Source of the DNA: Helopsaltes ochotensis
Lineage: Eukaryota; Chordata; Aves; Passeriformes; Locustellidae
Direction of reading: 5' to 3'
NCBI GenBank assembly: GCA_013400155.1
Contig: VXBM01000278.1
Span: 677,237-741,236 of the forward strand
DNA: 64,000 bases
Under the pieces are notes generated by a model. The model was not told where the DNA came from and ran no database searches. It worked only from the letters and a program-made list of their open reading frames with translations. This document shows, piece by piece, positions 12,595-25,800 of the stretch (its first letter is position 1; each line of letters opens with the position of its first letter). A program made the position numbers and the translations under genes.

Positions 12595-13335
12595 ATGACA
12601 GTGTCATATGGTTTTGGTGATGGCGCGTGGCATTCGATGAATGCAGAAGAGGGGAGGATGTGAGAAAGACACTGAGTGGCAGTGGGGAAGCGAGGAAGCT
12701 AAAAATGCCAAAGACAGTAAAACATCTGTAATTTGCAATTCGCTAGTGTTCGCTGATTGCTCATGGATTAAAGATTAAAATCTATTCTCTGGCAGATGGG
12801 GGAGAGAGAGAGAGGAAATTCTTACGAGCATGTTTTGCATCTGCATTTCATTCTGCTCCTCTTTACAATAATCACGGATGAGGAAATAAACCCAGATCTG
12901 GGCTGGCAGGAGGCGGGGAAAGCGCACAATATAGGCAGGACTCAGCATGCTTCTCCTGTTCGAGAAATGCCAAGCACAGAGAAGGAGCTGACATCAGGAT
13001 TGCTCCTCTTGATGCCTGGGACTCCGTTTTGGCTGCATGAGGATGAATGTTCCCATGAGGCTCGGAAGTGCCAAGAGCCAGAGCAAAGTCTTTCTTCTGG
13101 TCACCCCAATTCTGCATTCTGGGGTTTCTTTGATAGGAAGGGGACGTTAGCCATCTGTCCTGTCTCAAGGGATGACTGAGTCTGGCTACAGTGTCCATGA
13201 CGTGATGTTAACGCTTGCAGGCAAACAATACAAGTAGAAATAATGTTTGCAAGTATAAATCATTTTTATAACTTCAGCTAATCAGAATCTGTCCCTTTTA
13301 TGGGCATGATGAGCTCTCTCTCTTTCTCCCTCTCT
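12595..13335. promoter_or_regulatory. Enhancer-like conserved non-coding candidate
   Basis: The block retains CpGs (12,625-12,636, 12,743, 12,751, 12,824, 12,873, 12,914) inside AT-rich DNA and carries clustered homeodomain-type cores. Around 12,765-12,781, GGATTAAAGATTAAAATC holds two adjacent GATTA cores of the OTX/PITX type, and CTAATCAGAATC lies near 13,278-13,289. A CT-rich stretch at 13,308-13,345 closes the block. Low-decay sequence with dense TF-like motifs and no coding frame resembles known vertebrate developmental enhancers. No alignment was possible. Confidence 0.4.
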
Positions 13336-13345
13336 CATTCTGACT

Positions 13346-15100
13346 CTCACACAGGGTTTCTCAAGTGTGCAGGACATTAAAAGAAAAATGGATAATAAAA
13401 CTGCAAATACAAGGCCTGCTCCTTAGAGGGGCTGGATACTCATGACTGTGGTTGGCTTCACTGGAGCCAGCTTTTGTGGTGAAGCCCACAATTTGAAAAG
13501 TATAAGGCAACTTTAGGACTTACACACCCTGGCAGCCTTGTGGAGGTTAGGGCACTCTGCCCCTGCAATGGAACAGAGCTGGTGGTGTCCTGCCCGGCAG
13601 ATCTGCCTGGTCTGTGGAAATTCTGTTCTGTGGAAGGAATTGGGATTACATCAAATGATCAGAATAGCACAAAGGGGCTCTCAGTTCCTGACCTTACTCC
13701 TGACCCTAACTCAGGTTTTTTAGGTAGTTATGATTGCCAGGAAGCTCAGCTTCTCCCTGCAGCAGTATAAACCAGTATTGGTGAGGAACTTTCTGCTCCA
13801 TCTGCCTCCCACTTTAAATACTGCTGGCTTAGCTCCACACGCACCAACAGGTTTTTTTCCCATGGGAATAAAATTTTGTTGGGTGTCTTTGGAAATGTTG
13901 TCTGAATATGAAAGTGCTACAACCTATCAATGAAAATGTTCGTTCCACAAAGGGCATGCATTGCCATAACATTTATTATATGAGCATACCTTTCTGTAAA
14001 TTCACTGTCACATGCTTACCTCCATCTGTATGCGCATACAGAGATGCTCCTAAATCCCAGTCCTCATCCAACAAACCTATGCACTCTGACTATTCAAATA
14101 TTACCATAATTTTTGGGTTATGGCTGGGACATGAACATGCCGAATGGGACGTAGACTGGGCTGGGCACAATTCAAATGGTATTTGCTGTGATATTGGAAA
14201 AGGGCACTGGCCTAAGTGCCCTTGTAGACCCTCCCATCACATCTCTGTTGTGTTTCCATGCCCCTACCTTAGCTGCCACCTCCCCATGCCATGTTGGTGC
14301 CTGGGCTTTTTGTGCCCCTCAAATAGTCCGATATCAACACAGAATAAGCAGATTGTTTTACAGCCAATACCCAGGTCTTTGTAAAGTGTGAATTCACACC
14401 TCTTGGGGGGGCAAGGGAATGCTCATGGATGCTGTTCTGGCAGTCCTGTCTAGATACTGTGAAACTGCACTCTAACTGGTGAGTGTTGCTGCTGCTCAGT
14501 CTTGGTTGCAGCCCTGCTCTTCCTGCTCCTTGATGTTTTTCCACCCATTTTGACTGGAATGCTGGGCTTTCTTCTGGATATAACAGTGTTAGCTGGAGTT
14601 AACAAGAAAACTTAACTGGAAGATGTGTTTTTTCTGGGCAGTGCCTGGTACAGTTTGCCTACAGCTTAAGAGAAAACTTAGGGCTCAGTTTGGAGTTGAG
14701 AGAAGAAAAAAGCTGAGCTGTAATAGGAGGGGCTTGGAAAGATTCTGATGGAGGGAAATGCATTGTGTCAAGATACATAATCTGATTTATATATATATTT
14801 GTCTGGGGAACAACTTAAGTGTTGGGATGTTTAAATTTTTATTTTAAAAAATTAATTTTTTATTTGCATTTTATAAGTGGGAAGGAAAGTGTCAGAGAGA
14901 GAAAAGAATGTGTACACAAGGAAAAAAAAACCCAGATGTTTGGGCAGAAAAAAGCCCAACATTTGATTAAGAAGAGGAAAGTGATCTCTTTGAATTGGGT
15001 CGCTGCTGTTGGACCACTGGGAAAGCTGTGTCTCTGTCTGCAAGTGATCTGTTTCACCAAGCGAAAAAGATGAGGCAGAGCAGAAGAAAAGCTGAAGAAA
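13346..15100. other. Unique DNA with an AT-rich patch, nothing recognised
   Basis: Includes a short TA run near 14,789-14,799 and a very AT-rich patch at 14,820-14,880. Overlapping open frames on both strands show no recognisable protein. Confidence 0.5.
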
Positions 15101-15104
15101 GATC

Positions 15105-15225
15105 AATGGGAGGAGGGGGACAGCATGGCAGATTTAATTAATTACTGCATATTAAAATGTTTGTTTACAGTAACAAACAGCTACAAGAGGTCTGATGTTA
15201 ATTAATTTACAGCATTTTTCACCAG
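15105..15225. promoter_or_regulatory. Compact AT-rich element with paired TTAATTAATT and forkhead-like inverted repeat
   Basis: Two TTAATTAATT homeodomain-type palindromes, at 15,134-15,144 and 15,198-15,207, flank a near-perfect inverted pair of forkhead-like sites at about 15,158-15,179 (TGTTTGTTTAC, then AG, then TAACAAACA). The symmetrical motif order in ~75 bases is unlike the surrounding DNA. This resembles a developmental enhancer core. Binding is inferred from motif families only. Confidence 0.45.
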
Positions 15226-18200
15226 TCCCTTTGCCGTTGCTGGCAGTCAAGGAGGTAACACTGTGGCAGGTAAGATAATCTCTCTCTGGATTTACAGCAG
15301 CATCTTGGAGGTGAGCTGAGGAGGCAGAGCAGCTCTGACTGGCTGCCTCTGCACAGCACAGGACTGAGGGGATCTTGTCCAGCCAGTAACAGGGACATCG
15401 TTGGGTAGCCTGGGCAAATGGTGCTCCAGTGTAACTTGGGAGCTGGGCAGCATAAGGACATGTGCAAGGCTTGGATAAGAACGCCAGGCTTTTTGGGATG
15501 GGGTTTTGGTGCCATCTTGGTTATGCTGCAGAGGCAGGTGTGCTGTCGGGTTGCAATTAACTTCCATGTGGGTCCTGCAGCTCCAAAGAATCTGTGGTTT
15601 TCTGTGGCATTAAGGACCGTGTAATTTGATATTTCTAGGATTGGTGTGCAGGGAATCACTGTCTCCTGCTAGTGTGAAAGATTCTAGAGTGACATGTTCT
15701 GCCCCAAAGGTGGATGTGGTCATTCTCTGTGGGCACTAAGCAATTTTTTTTCCAAGCTGGGATCATTGAGGTATTGGTGGGTTGGTACAAAGGGATAGCA
15801 AACCTGGAAAAGAATTTTGCAATTGGAATATGTCTGAACGAGGGCATCTTTCTTTGAACAAATCAAAGTTCAGGTTCTAGGGAAACCTACACCTATTTTC
15901 CGCTAGCCTGATGTGGCTTCTCCACCTGCCCACCTTATGCTCTGTCCTCAGTCCTCGTCTAGATGGCTTCGGAGGGCTAAGGAGAGATGGCATTTTTATA
16001 TCCCTGTTCTGATTGTGCAATAGCTATGTCTAGATACCTTCAAAGGGGGTGAGAAACTCTATGTGAACTCGGAATATGGGCCAGGTCCTAAGTGCAATGT
16101 GAGCATTCTGCAAACAGAGGAAAAAAATCTCTGAAGTTATTCATAAAGCTCTGTCTGTTGCTCTGAAATGACTGGAGTGCTCAGCAGAGGTCTGAGGAGC
16201 CCTTTCACACACTATGTAATGTGCTTATGGATGGACAGTTAATTAAGCACAGAGCAAGGGTGAGTTTAAAACCTCTGATCCCAGATTCACTGGTCTCAAT
16301 ATTAGCAAAGAAGCAGTACAGGAGGTCTAGTTTTCACACCTGGCTGGTTCCTCAGGCAGATAGACCTGTACTCCTTTTCCAGTGAGCCCTTTGTAAAGAC
16401 ATCTGTCTCCTGCCCCTATTGGTAGGTCTTTTACAGCCCTAAGGCTATTAACACCTTGAAGAAGATAAGTCTTATCTTACTCCTACCACCAGTAAAGGCC
16501 TCACAAGCTGAAACCCCAATGGAGTAAGCCAGCATTGTTTCCTGAACTACCCTGAATCTCAGTTGTGAGGTTCTTTCAGCTCTGTCTTTCAGCTGCCTTA
16601 AGGCAAAAAAAGTCTTCTCTCACTTTTGGAAGCTCTTCATCTGAGTTTCTCTGTGTGGCTGTAGGTGGGCTTTGTTCTTATGTACTTGTAGACTTCTGCT
16701 GTAATCCCATAATTGATCTTTGTAGTGGCCCTGATATTGGCCCTGTCATTTTAATTGGCAGTTAACACTTGTAATTTGTCCTGACTGTATCCCGCTGGCA
16801 ATTAGCTCTTGTCACTGTGGTTCACTTCCAAGTCCTTGATACCTGGTGTTAAGAGGTCCTAACACTGGCATTCTTAAACTGCCCTTTGCTGTTTGTAATT
16901 TGACCGGCTGTAACTTTGGACATGAGCCATTCTGCTCCGCCCTGATCTCCACCATACCCTAATCTCAACATTAACACTCCTTGTAATCTTCCTTTCACTG
17001 ACCTCTGCAATCAATCCCTGTAACGGAGAGTCATAGCAGTAATTGAATGATAATCAGCAGAAGAAAGCACTCTAGCAGGGAGACATGCTGAAGCACAGGA
17101 TTTAGCAAAACTGGGTCAATTTTTTAGATTCATGAAACATTCAGATTAACCCTTGTGAGTGCATGCAGATAGTCTTTACTGGGTGGGTGCTTCTTCACAT
17201 CTTGTCCATCAAGGCAACAAATAGTTTCTACAACCCAAAGAGAGAAATAGAGAGTGTGGTGGGTTAAGAAATGACAAGGAGTTTTTAGGTACAAAGTGTG
17301 ACAGAGTGAGAGTGAGTTTTTCTGTAAGTACCATGTTGTTTCAGAGATAAGCCTGCAAGGCAGCAAAGCCTTTGCTGACGAATGATTTCTCAAACTGTTA
17401 ACCGGCTGAACATAGCTGAACATCTGGGGAAGACACCGGAGCAGCTGTTGCTGCTCTTTAACTTTCTCTCAGCTTTGCCTTTAACCAGAAAAGTGCTGGC
17501 AGAAGGCAACAAATGAAAAGTGGTGGTTCTCAGAGCAGGTGTATCCCTGCCCTGGATAGAGAAGTTGCACAGCCCTACAATGAGATTACAGACCATGGCA
17601 CAAGAGGGGTGTGTTTGCACCTGGCAGTTTTAATGAGAAGAAGACCTATGACCTTCTTAGAGGCCTACAGACATATGTGGCTCTTGTTCCCTCAAAAAAT
17701 TCCTGCTTTGTGGCTATTTGCACCTTCCATGGTTAATCCACGTTACAGTAGAAAAGGCAGATATCTTTAGTGACCTCAGGTGTTTTACATAGGAATGAAA
17801 GTTCTTCTGAAGGGGAATCACTGCAGTTGAGATTTGAGCATGTTCCTTATGTATGGAATACTCAAACAAGGAACTATTTTCTAGAAAGCCTTTTTTGGAT
17901 CTATGAACAGGAGGAGATAAAGGCTAAAATTGTAACAGCTTGCGCTTACTATGAAAAATGTCACCAATGTTGGTGGCGAAGCAGAACATAAATGCTTTAA
18001 TGTGGATATGTTAGCATAGTTCTCCTGGTGCTGTGAAGTGAACAGAGGATTCAGAGATCCTGGGTTTTGTCCTGTCTATTGTATGAGCTGAGCTGAACCA
18101 TGCCACTTCTCTATATCCTGTTTTTTCTCTCTTTCTGTTCTGGTCTGTTCATGCTGTGACAGGTGTAACACGGGCTCCCGAACTCCAGCTGGGCTCCAAG

Positions 18201-18345
18201 TCCTAGTGCAGTAGGTTTCCCACACTACTAGTAACATGCTGATTAGGGACAGTGGAGTTATTTTATTTAATTTCTGATGCATGGTGAACGAATCAGGTTA
18301 GGAGATGGCTGAATATCTCCATATGTGAGCCATGTACCAATAATT
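15226..18345. other. Unique DNA, nothing recognised
   Basis: Ordinary mixed-composition DNA. The open frame at 17,770-17,991 starts at a GTG codon and has no recognisable motif. No RNA gene or repeat family is identified. Confidence 0.55.
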
Positions 18346-18359
18346 GCTACAGGATGGTC

Positions 18360-18530
18360 AAACACTGGAATAGGTTTCACAGAGAGCTCTAGGGTCTCCA
18401 TCTGTTGGAGATATTTAAAAACTGACTGGACACAGCCCTGAGCAACCTCCTCTTGTTGAGCTTGGACAGGATGGTCAAATATGACAATCTCCGTAACTCC
18501 TGCTGACCTCATCCAGTCAGTGATTTTATG
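18360..18530 (+). mobile_element. CR1-type LINE, diverged 3' end fragment
   Basis: The segment reads as the 3' end of a chicken-repeat-1 retrotransposon in sense orientation. Recognisable blocks, in order, are CTGGAATAGGTTTCACAGAG, TCTCCATCTGTTGGAGATAT, TTTAAAAACTGACTGGACA, CAGCCCTGAGCAACCT and, further on, GGACAGGATGGTC with CAGTGATTTTATG. These correspond to the consensus passage 'second/first-person-like' tail of avian CR1s ending in the ATTCTATG-type terminus, which is degraded here. CR1 copies are usually 5'-truncated and this one keeps only ~170 bases. Non-functional. Confidence 0.8.
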
Positions 18531-19046
18531 CTAAGGCGGCAAAAGTTCCTGAAGGGGGTCCTTCTTCTGGTACAGGCACTGTGGGACATGGTCCTGGTGC
18601 AGTCTCCCAGTAACTTCCTGAAAGTCTTTTGATGCGGGGAGCTTGTCAGGGCTGTGGAGTTTGGAGTTGTGAATGTCTCTGGGACACGTAGGATGGTCCA
18701 GGAAGGATGCTGTACTTCAGAGAGGCCTTTGGGCTGTCATGGCTTTCCTCCCATCTGGACTGCAGGTGCTGTGCTCTCTGGAGGGTTAGCACATTCTCTT
18801 ATAATATGTGGGGTTTTTGTCATATTTTATTTTGTTAGTAACTCTATGTATGGATAAGAGCAGCAGCTGCACTTTGGGAGGCTTGATTTACACCCTTTAA
18901 CTAAAATAACACAGCACAGAACTCAGCAGAGTGGGGAGGAGCCACACTGCTTCTCACGAGGGTTGTGGCTGCCAGCTCTGCATAGCTCCCACCACTGTCT
19001 TGGACCAGTGGTGTGTTTCTTTTCTTTCCCAGTGTGTCTTGGTATT

Positions 19047-19048
<2 letters not shown>
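18531..19048. other. Unique DNA, nothing recognised
   Basis: No gene or repeat is recognised between the CR1 fragment and the T run. Confidence 0.55.
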
Positions 19049-19124
<76 letters not shown>

Positions 19125-19125
19125 N
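19049..19125 (+). repeat. 76-base poly(T) run ending in an undetermined base
   Basis: T76 at 19,049-19,124 is followed directly by a single N at 19,125. Such a pure run abutting a lone N suggests an assembly join or consensus failure in a homopolymer rather than a true length. The Lys-rich or Phe-rich open frames across it are artefacts of the run. Confidence 0.9.
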
Positions 19126-20078
19126 CTGAATAATAAGTAAGTGAAATCAATATGCAGGTTGAGTTGGAATTTCTGACTCAAGTTCAGGCATATTGAAAAT
19201 TCAGTTTGGAAAGTTTGTGTCAGTTTTGACTCACAAGGGTTGTAATGGCATTTGTTAACCATTTTTTCTTTTCCATTGTTTTGTTCTTTGGACTTCTTGA
19301 TCCTTCTAGACTGATTTAGCATAAAGAGAATTGAGGGCCAACTCAGCCACGCACTGAAGATGCAGCTGGAAATCAGAAATGGGCAGAAAGGCCAGCTGAA
19401 GGTCTGAGTTGTGAGGTTTCTCTAGGTAAAAGAGTAGCCTTTTTCTCCAAGATCTCATCAACTCACTAGACTGGGAGCTGAGGCTTGAAGAAAAATTGTG
19501 ACTTGTATGGGCTCACCATGTAATTGCAAGACTCGGCAGCATTTTCATCATCGAGGAATGTATCCAGAATATACCTGGTTTCTGTCTCCTTTCATTGCAA
19601 ATTGTTGAAGCAGGTGCTGTATGTCATTACTGATCAGTGCAGAATGTAGCGGAGGGGACTTTGGCCTTCCTAGGAGCCCCTAGGCACTGAGATCATACTT
19701 TGTAATGAATAACAGCATATGGACACAGGGTGATCTCGGACAGGGTCTGATTGCACTCTCTCCTTGTCTAATGTCTGCGGGGTTTTTATATGAAATCAGT
19801 GAACTGCACTGATGTGTATTAGTGGAGTGTCTGGAGCGTTGCTCCTGATTTACACCACTACAAAAGTGATCATAGACTAAGCAGTTGCAAATGTACATAT
19901 TTGATGGAGACCTCTGCCTTCTTGGAATGCTTTTGGAGTAACTTGCCAGTATATTTTTGTCTGTGAAGCCTCTAATTCTTCTGTGAAGAGCAAAGCAAAT
20001 GTTATTTCACAAGGAGAGTACAACGTCTCTCTTGATAGAGAGATCATGATAGAGATATAAATCTGTAGTAATAATACC
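19126..20078. other. Unique DNA, possible very old repeat near 19,795-19,870
   Basis: Mostly unrecognised. At 19,820-19,865, GTGGAGTGTCTGGAGCGTTG followed by CTCCTGATTTACACCACT loosely recalls a widespread ancient amniote repeat tail, but I cannot name the family. Confidence 0.35.
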
Positions 20079-20100
20079 AATAATAATAATTATTATTATT
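20079..20100. repeat. AAT/ATT perfect 22-base palindrome
   Basis: AAT repeats switch to ATT repeats at 20,089/20,090, producing a perfect 11+11 palindrome with no spacer. It is a short trinucleotide microsatellite that can form a hairpin. Confidence 0.9.
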
Positions 20101-22835
20101 GGGTAATCTTCTGTTCAGGATTCTGACTGTGCAGGCAGTTACTCTGCATTTTGACAGCCTTGTGGCCAGCAAGAAAGCATTAAAAATGATGCAAGCATTT
20201 AGCATTTGTGAACTTAACTCTATAAACTTGATGGAGTGAAGAGAATCTTTTTGTTCTGTGCTGAGCTGAGAAATACTCTGGCACTCTGGACACCTGCCAT
20301 CTTCCTCCTACAGCCTCTTTTATGTCCTGCTGTGAATCTGCAGTATCTTCTGCAGTGGCAGCAGCTGGCAGGACTCTGGTCCCTTTACCCCCCCAACAGC
20401 TTCTGTATTTGTGCATCACCTTGCACTACATGGCCCAAGTTCCTGTGTAGGGCTCCTTAGGGCTCCTGCAGTGAGCGTGATAAATAATGACAATAAAATA
20501 TGTCAACAATGAACAACATGACCCTGTAAATCATTGACAGCTAGAGCAAGTGTTTCCTCTTTGGAAAATAGTCACCCTCATGTCTGTATTATTCTTTCAT
20601 CTCTTTATTGTCTTTCCCAAGTTAACACTGGGCAACAGCCATACAAATCCACAGGGTAAATATTCCAGAGCACATCTACAGCTGAGTTGGTGTGTTGGTA
20701 GATGCCATTGTGCAGCCCCCTTGCTCCTAGGACACCCTCCTGTAATACTAAACTGGGTGTATTATTCTTGTAATCACTCAGTAGGCATATTTCTGAGAAT
20801 GAGGTCTGAGCCAAGAGCAGAAATCTAATTCAGGATCTCAGACGATCTTTCTTTCTTCTAACTGGTGGCCTTGGGCTCAGAGTGACTGACTCACACAAGG
20901 AAATGAGTGTGACCTGTACGTTGCTACTGCTGTGTGTGCACGTAAGGGCAATTGAGTTGGTTGATATCTGATGAAATCACTGATGACTTTTTGGTGACCT
21001 CTGATGCAAAGGTCACGTTTGAGACCAGGAGATTTTTTTCTGCACAGTGGTCTGTCATAAACAACAGCACCTCATTTCCACATGCTGGCTCTGCAGGAAA
21101 CAGCAGCCATCCAGCATTTTCAAACTTTCCTGTATGGAACTTAGGGTCCAAATATTTAGTCATCTTAAATCACTGTAGCTCCCTGGAAATCAAGGGAGTT
21201 GTACTTGTCTCCCCAAGTTGGTTCTTAAACGGGATGCACTGAATACTGTGGGGTGCCCAGGTTTCCTATCCCATTCTCTGAATGGGTGTGCTTCTTACAC
21301 TAACTTTTGAGCTGCAGAACATTCTTAGTAGTACAGAATGTACAACTAAGAATCAAACCTTTATTTTCAAGGCTTGAAAATGTTGGTCAGAGAACAACAT
21401 ACATGATCTCCTGTAGGTCTCTGGAACTGGCACATATCTGATTTGTCTGCAATTTGGTAGCAAGTGAAGAGAGAACTGGGTCACATACTATCTGGTTCAT
21501 ATATAATCACCGATGTTTAAGGAATAAAGTCAGTGAGTAGTCAGAGAGATGAATTAGGGGAAGACTGAAACCTCTCCCTACTGGTTGCCCTGAAGAGGGG
21601 TGGTGTGCAAACTTGAAGGCTGTGGATCACACAATGTAGAAAACAGGTGATGGTTAGGAATGTCAGCCTCCTGAGCTGTGAGGCTGACAAGGAGGTGGGG
21701 AGCCAGACGGGCCAGAACACACAACCTGCAACCCATGGCCCCAGTGTTATCTTTCTTCACCAGTGAGCAGTCCTGCCCTGTCTTTGGTTGTTATAGAGCT
21801 GGCCTGTCTTTCACTTGGAAACTTTGTACTGACAGTGTGTATGTATAAATATAAATCTCTTTTTTTGGAGATATCCTACCGGTATTGTTTTCCTCTGATC
21901 TCACTGGAGCCTAAACCCCACTCTCCCTCTGCTCTGCTGTCAGCCTGTTCTCCATATTGCTTTGTAGTGTGTGATTATTGAGTTGGGGCTATTTGTCATA
22001 TCTCAGGCTGTTCTCTAGTCCTCACTGAGGCTTCTGTCTGCTTGCACTAAAGTTAGAGAAGGGATAAGGAAGAGTGCTGATATCTTGAGGAAGGCAAGGA
22101 ATGAGCCTACAGTTGAGGGAAGGGATTAGGCTCAACTGGTTTCACAGCTGCTGTGGTCATTTGTGTCAGCAGCGGGTTTGCATAATTTCCTTACATGTTT
22201 TGAGCTGCATCATCGTACCTTAGAGGCTAATCGAAGTAGCATATGATTTTCCACCAGCTAAGAACTGGCCTCCACCTCATGCTGCTCCTCTGCATAACAC
22301 TGCTGCCATTGTACATTCTTCTGCTTGTCTGCACCTTCCCTTGCTGCCTAGGACAGATTAGCAGGATTGAATGTGTCTCCCTTTCCTACCTGGACACTAT
22401 GTAGAGTGAGCAATCACAAAACCTCCAGTGGTGAAATGTGCTTTGAAGAGTCAGTGAATGGCTCTGGAAGGCCCCTTTTGCATCCTGCACTAACAAATTA
22501 AGTTCCTTGTGCTTTCAAAGTAAGATTGATAACTCCTCTGACATTTCATATTCAATATTCTGAATATTGAGAGGTGTGGGTTTCCCCTGAGATACCAATC
22601 TTTCTGCTTCTCTCCCCCTTTATCTCCAGAGAGCCTGCTGGGAGACTGAGGGGGTAGAGAGGAGGGAAGACATATAAAAGACTTGAGGTGGGGAAAAGGA
22701 GAAAAATGACACAGAAGAGCATTTTCCTTTTTTGACTTCATCAGCAGTGTCTCTCATTTCAGAGCCTGGCAAATGGAATTGTACTGCTCAGCCACGATGA
22801 ATGATCCTGTTTCCTTACCCCATCCCCCTCCTCAT
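20101..22835. other. Unique DNA, nothing recognised
   Basis: No gene, RNA or repeat family is recognised. Confidence 0.55.
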
Positions 22836-22846
22836 CCCCCCCCCCC
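22836..22846 (+). repeat. Poly(C) run, 11 bases
   Basis: C11 within a C-rich pyrimidine stretch (about 22,818-22,850). Confidence 0.85.
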
Positions 22847-25800
22847 ACCTCAGCAGGGTCGTTCAAATAGGCTTCAAAACTGAAATAAAAATGTTCCTGT
22901 TTTTATGGACACTGGAATCTGTGATCTGTTTCAGCTGAGAACTTTAGAGAGGTTGGAGCTGGAAGGAGATGAGAGCGAGTGAAATAAAGGGAGGTCAACA
23001 ATCTGAAGCATACTCTTTGTTTTTATTTTGCCGTGAGTGGGCAGTCCAGGTATTTGTCTATCCAGGTATCCAGGTGTTGCTTAAAGAATGAGAAAAAAAA
23101 ATTGATTGCAATTCTCCCATCCCTACTCCTTCTTATTACTTGAGGTTGTGAAAGGAAAAAGTAGTGGCACCTGGAGCAATTTGTGGATACCCAGAAATGT
23201 AGTTCTGGACATAACTTTTCCAGGTGGGATTTGTCCTAGCTCAGTTTACTGTAAAGAGGTTGGCCAAGATTGGTTTTCTGACCCAGCTTGTTAGATGCTG
23301 CAGCTTTGTAATACTCTTTTCTGTCTTATTATGCCTGGAAAAGAAATAGTCTGGAGTTCCTGCTGTAGCATGTTAATGTCTCAACTGATGTCACCCTTTG
23401 TGACCTCTGAGTCTCATCAAATCCACTTCAGCCAGAGCACAGATGAAAAAGCTTTCTGTTACCTTGCTCTGTCTCATCTGTTTCCTCAGCCAGTCAGATG
23501 AGGTGGTCTAAATTCCAGCTAGTCAAGTTGGAACAGGTGGACAGGTGTTAATTTTTTTTATTTCCCAAAGAAAGTGTGTGTGTAGCAATGAAATTTTAGT
23601 CTGGCTGCATCTGGCTGTGGTACTATTTTGGTCCATGTTTTGCCAATGGGTCCATAGTACGTTAGTAAATGGACCCTGTGCCATTGAAGTCCAGGATGGG
23701 CTTGTCTCCAAATTGCTGCCTGTCCTCCATTATCCCCTGAGGGCCCTACACAGGTGCACATGCTGGCAGTCCAGAGGGCAAACCTGTGAGCAGGGACACA
23801 GGCAGCCATGGCAGCGACATCCTGGGGCAAGAAGTGTTCTGTTGACAGCTCAACATTCCTGTTTCCAGCGCCACAGCTGAAAAGCTGTGTGGTGTGGAGT
23901 GTCTCCTATGCTGCTGAGATGTTCTACAGATGTGGTACAACTGGCTTGCCTTGTAGTAGCTTGGGGGTGGCCTATTCCTTGTAGCATAAAAGAAATACGT
24001 TGTCCAGTGAAGGGGGGTGGATTGCAGCCTCCTGTAAGAAAAAACTCTCTCTGCAGGCTATAGCCCAGGGCAGACATTCTTTGCTCACTCACAGTAATTC
24101 ACCATCTCTCAAGGGACCCATTGAGCTTATTTAACAAAGGTCAGCTAAATTTTCTAGTATCCTGCTGTGAAAGCAGGATTAGCAGAAATCTTATTTATCC
24201 TTGGTATCCAGCTACTTGACTGTTTCACTTCAAACTGCCATGCTGGCACAGTCTGAATTTGGTGTGGTTGTGGTGGATAGAATTTTAAAGAACCCACTGG
24301 ATGCTGAACTTGCAAGAGATTGCAGCTGTGTACCAGGAGGGCTTGATTTGCTTCCTCACTTTCCCTGCCCTGATTTTCCATGACTGAGATTCCCTAGGTT
24401 TTGAGTCACTCAGGCTTTTCATCAGTTTGTGCAATTATACGTGATTTGGGCCAATTCTGACTTAAAGAGGACTTGCTTTCAGAATCAATAGAAGCATTTG
24501 TGGCTCACTGTGTGTGCTTTCTGCTTGAGGGATGTTCCACGAATTGAGTTTGCCTGTTCTATTTTCATTGCTGCTCTTCATGGCCTGGTGGCCCCATCCC
24601 AGCTGGGGCTTGTGGTGGTGGGTGCTGTGTAAAGAGCAGCAGGAGGCAACAAGTGCTCGGAAGGCTGTTTAGTCTAAAAGGACATGGCTGCCAGGTTTGC
24701 AAGAAGGGTTCTGGTTTTCTCAAGTGTTACAACCTCTTCCTGCTTGCTCCTGTGAGATGTCTAATTTCCCTCTCCCTTTCTCTTTCTTTTATCGAGCAAT
24801 TGAATCTGTGTATCCCACTTCTGGGATCCCTTGTTCACACCAGCAAACAGCCTGTGGGGTGTGACATCCACCCCTTGTCCCTCCTGCCCCAGATTTCACC
24901 AGTGCCCCTGTTAGCAGCTGCTGGAGCACTCAGCCAGTCTGCAGCACCACACACCACTGCCTCACCAGCCAGGTTATGGTAGCTTCTCTGGCTAGCTGAG
25001 GGGAAGTAAACACCAAAAGCCTGAGGAGTTTTTCCAACTTCCCCAGGACATAGTCAGGGAGCTTGCTGCAGACCTGAACTCTTTCCAGGCAGAACCAATG
25101 TCTCAAGCACATGGTCAACCTTCCCTTCACAGCAATAGGTTCAACCTCTGACTACAGATGCCTAAATGGTTTGTGGAGCAGACAGAGAAAGCAGAGTGGA
25201 CTGTGGGTCAAGGCAAAGCAAAGGGTGACAACAGTGAGAGCTGAAAGTCTCCCAGTCCTTTGCAGCTGGTGCTGGAACAACTCTATCCTTCCCAGGATTT
25301 CTACCTGCAGCCCCTGAGTGAGTGTAGCAGTAGCTGTCTGTTCTGTTGATATGAATTAAAAGCAACAAGGCAAATGGTGTTTTCTACATGCTGTAATTAT
25401 CTCTTGAGAGGGAAACAAGCAGCAGCCTTTGGCACAGCTCTGATCAGCTGTTTTGGACAGGAAGGGCAACTGCAACTTCACATGTTGGGTTTCCTTTTGT
25501 TGATGTGCCATGATACTCAGAGCAAGTGAGGCAGGGCACCACAGAAGTTTGATCCTGGCACAGAAAAGAGCTAGATGGTGAGTCAGACTCTTGCCTTTGG
25601 GGAGAATCCAAGTACTGATCACTTCCAAAGTTAGATTTCAGTCTTGTCTTCAACTCTGGGACCAATTCCTGCTTTAAATAGACACTGATGATGTTTCTAC
25701 CAGAGAGAAAGGAGTAAAGCTTTTATTCTGAATTTTGGCCTGTGTCAGTAGTTAAAAATAAATCAATCTGTGTGACTTGGACTTATGGACCTAGTGTCAT

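Noticed and set aside
18923..19322. Poly-Lys or poly-Phe frames
   Set aside because: Translations of the T76 run through an N.
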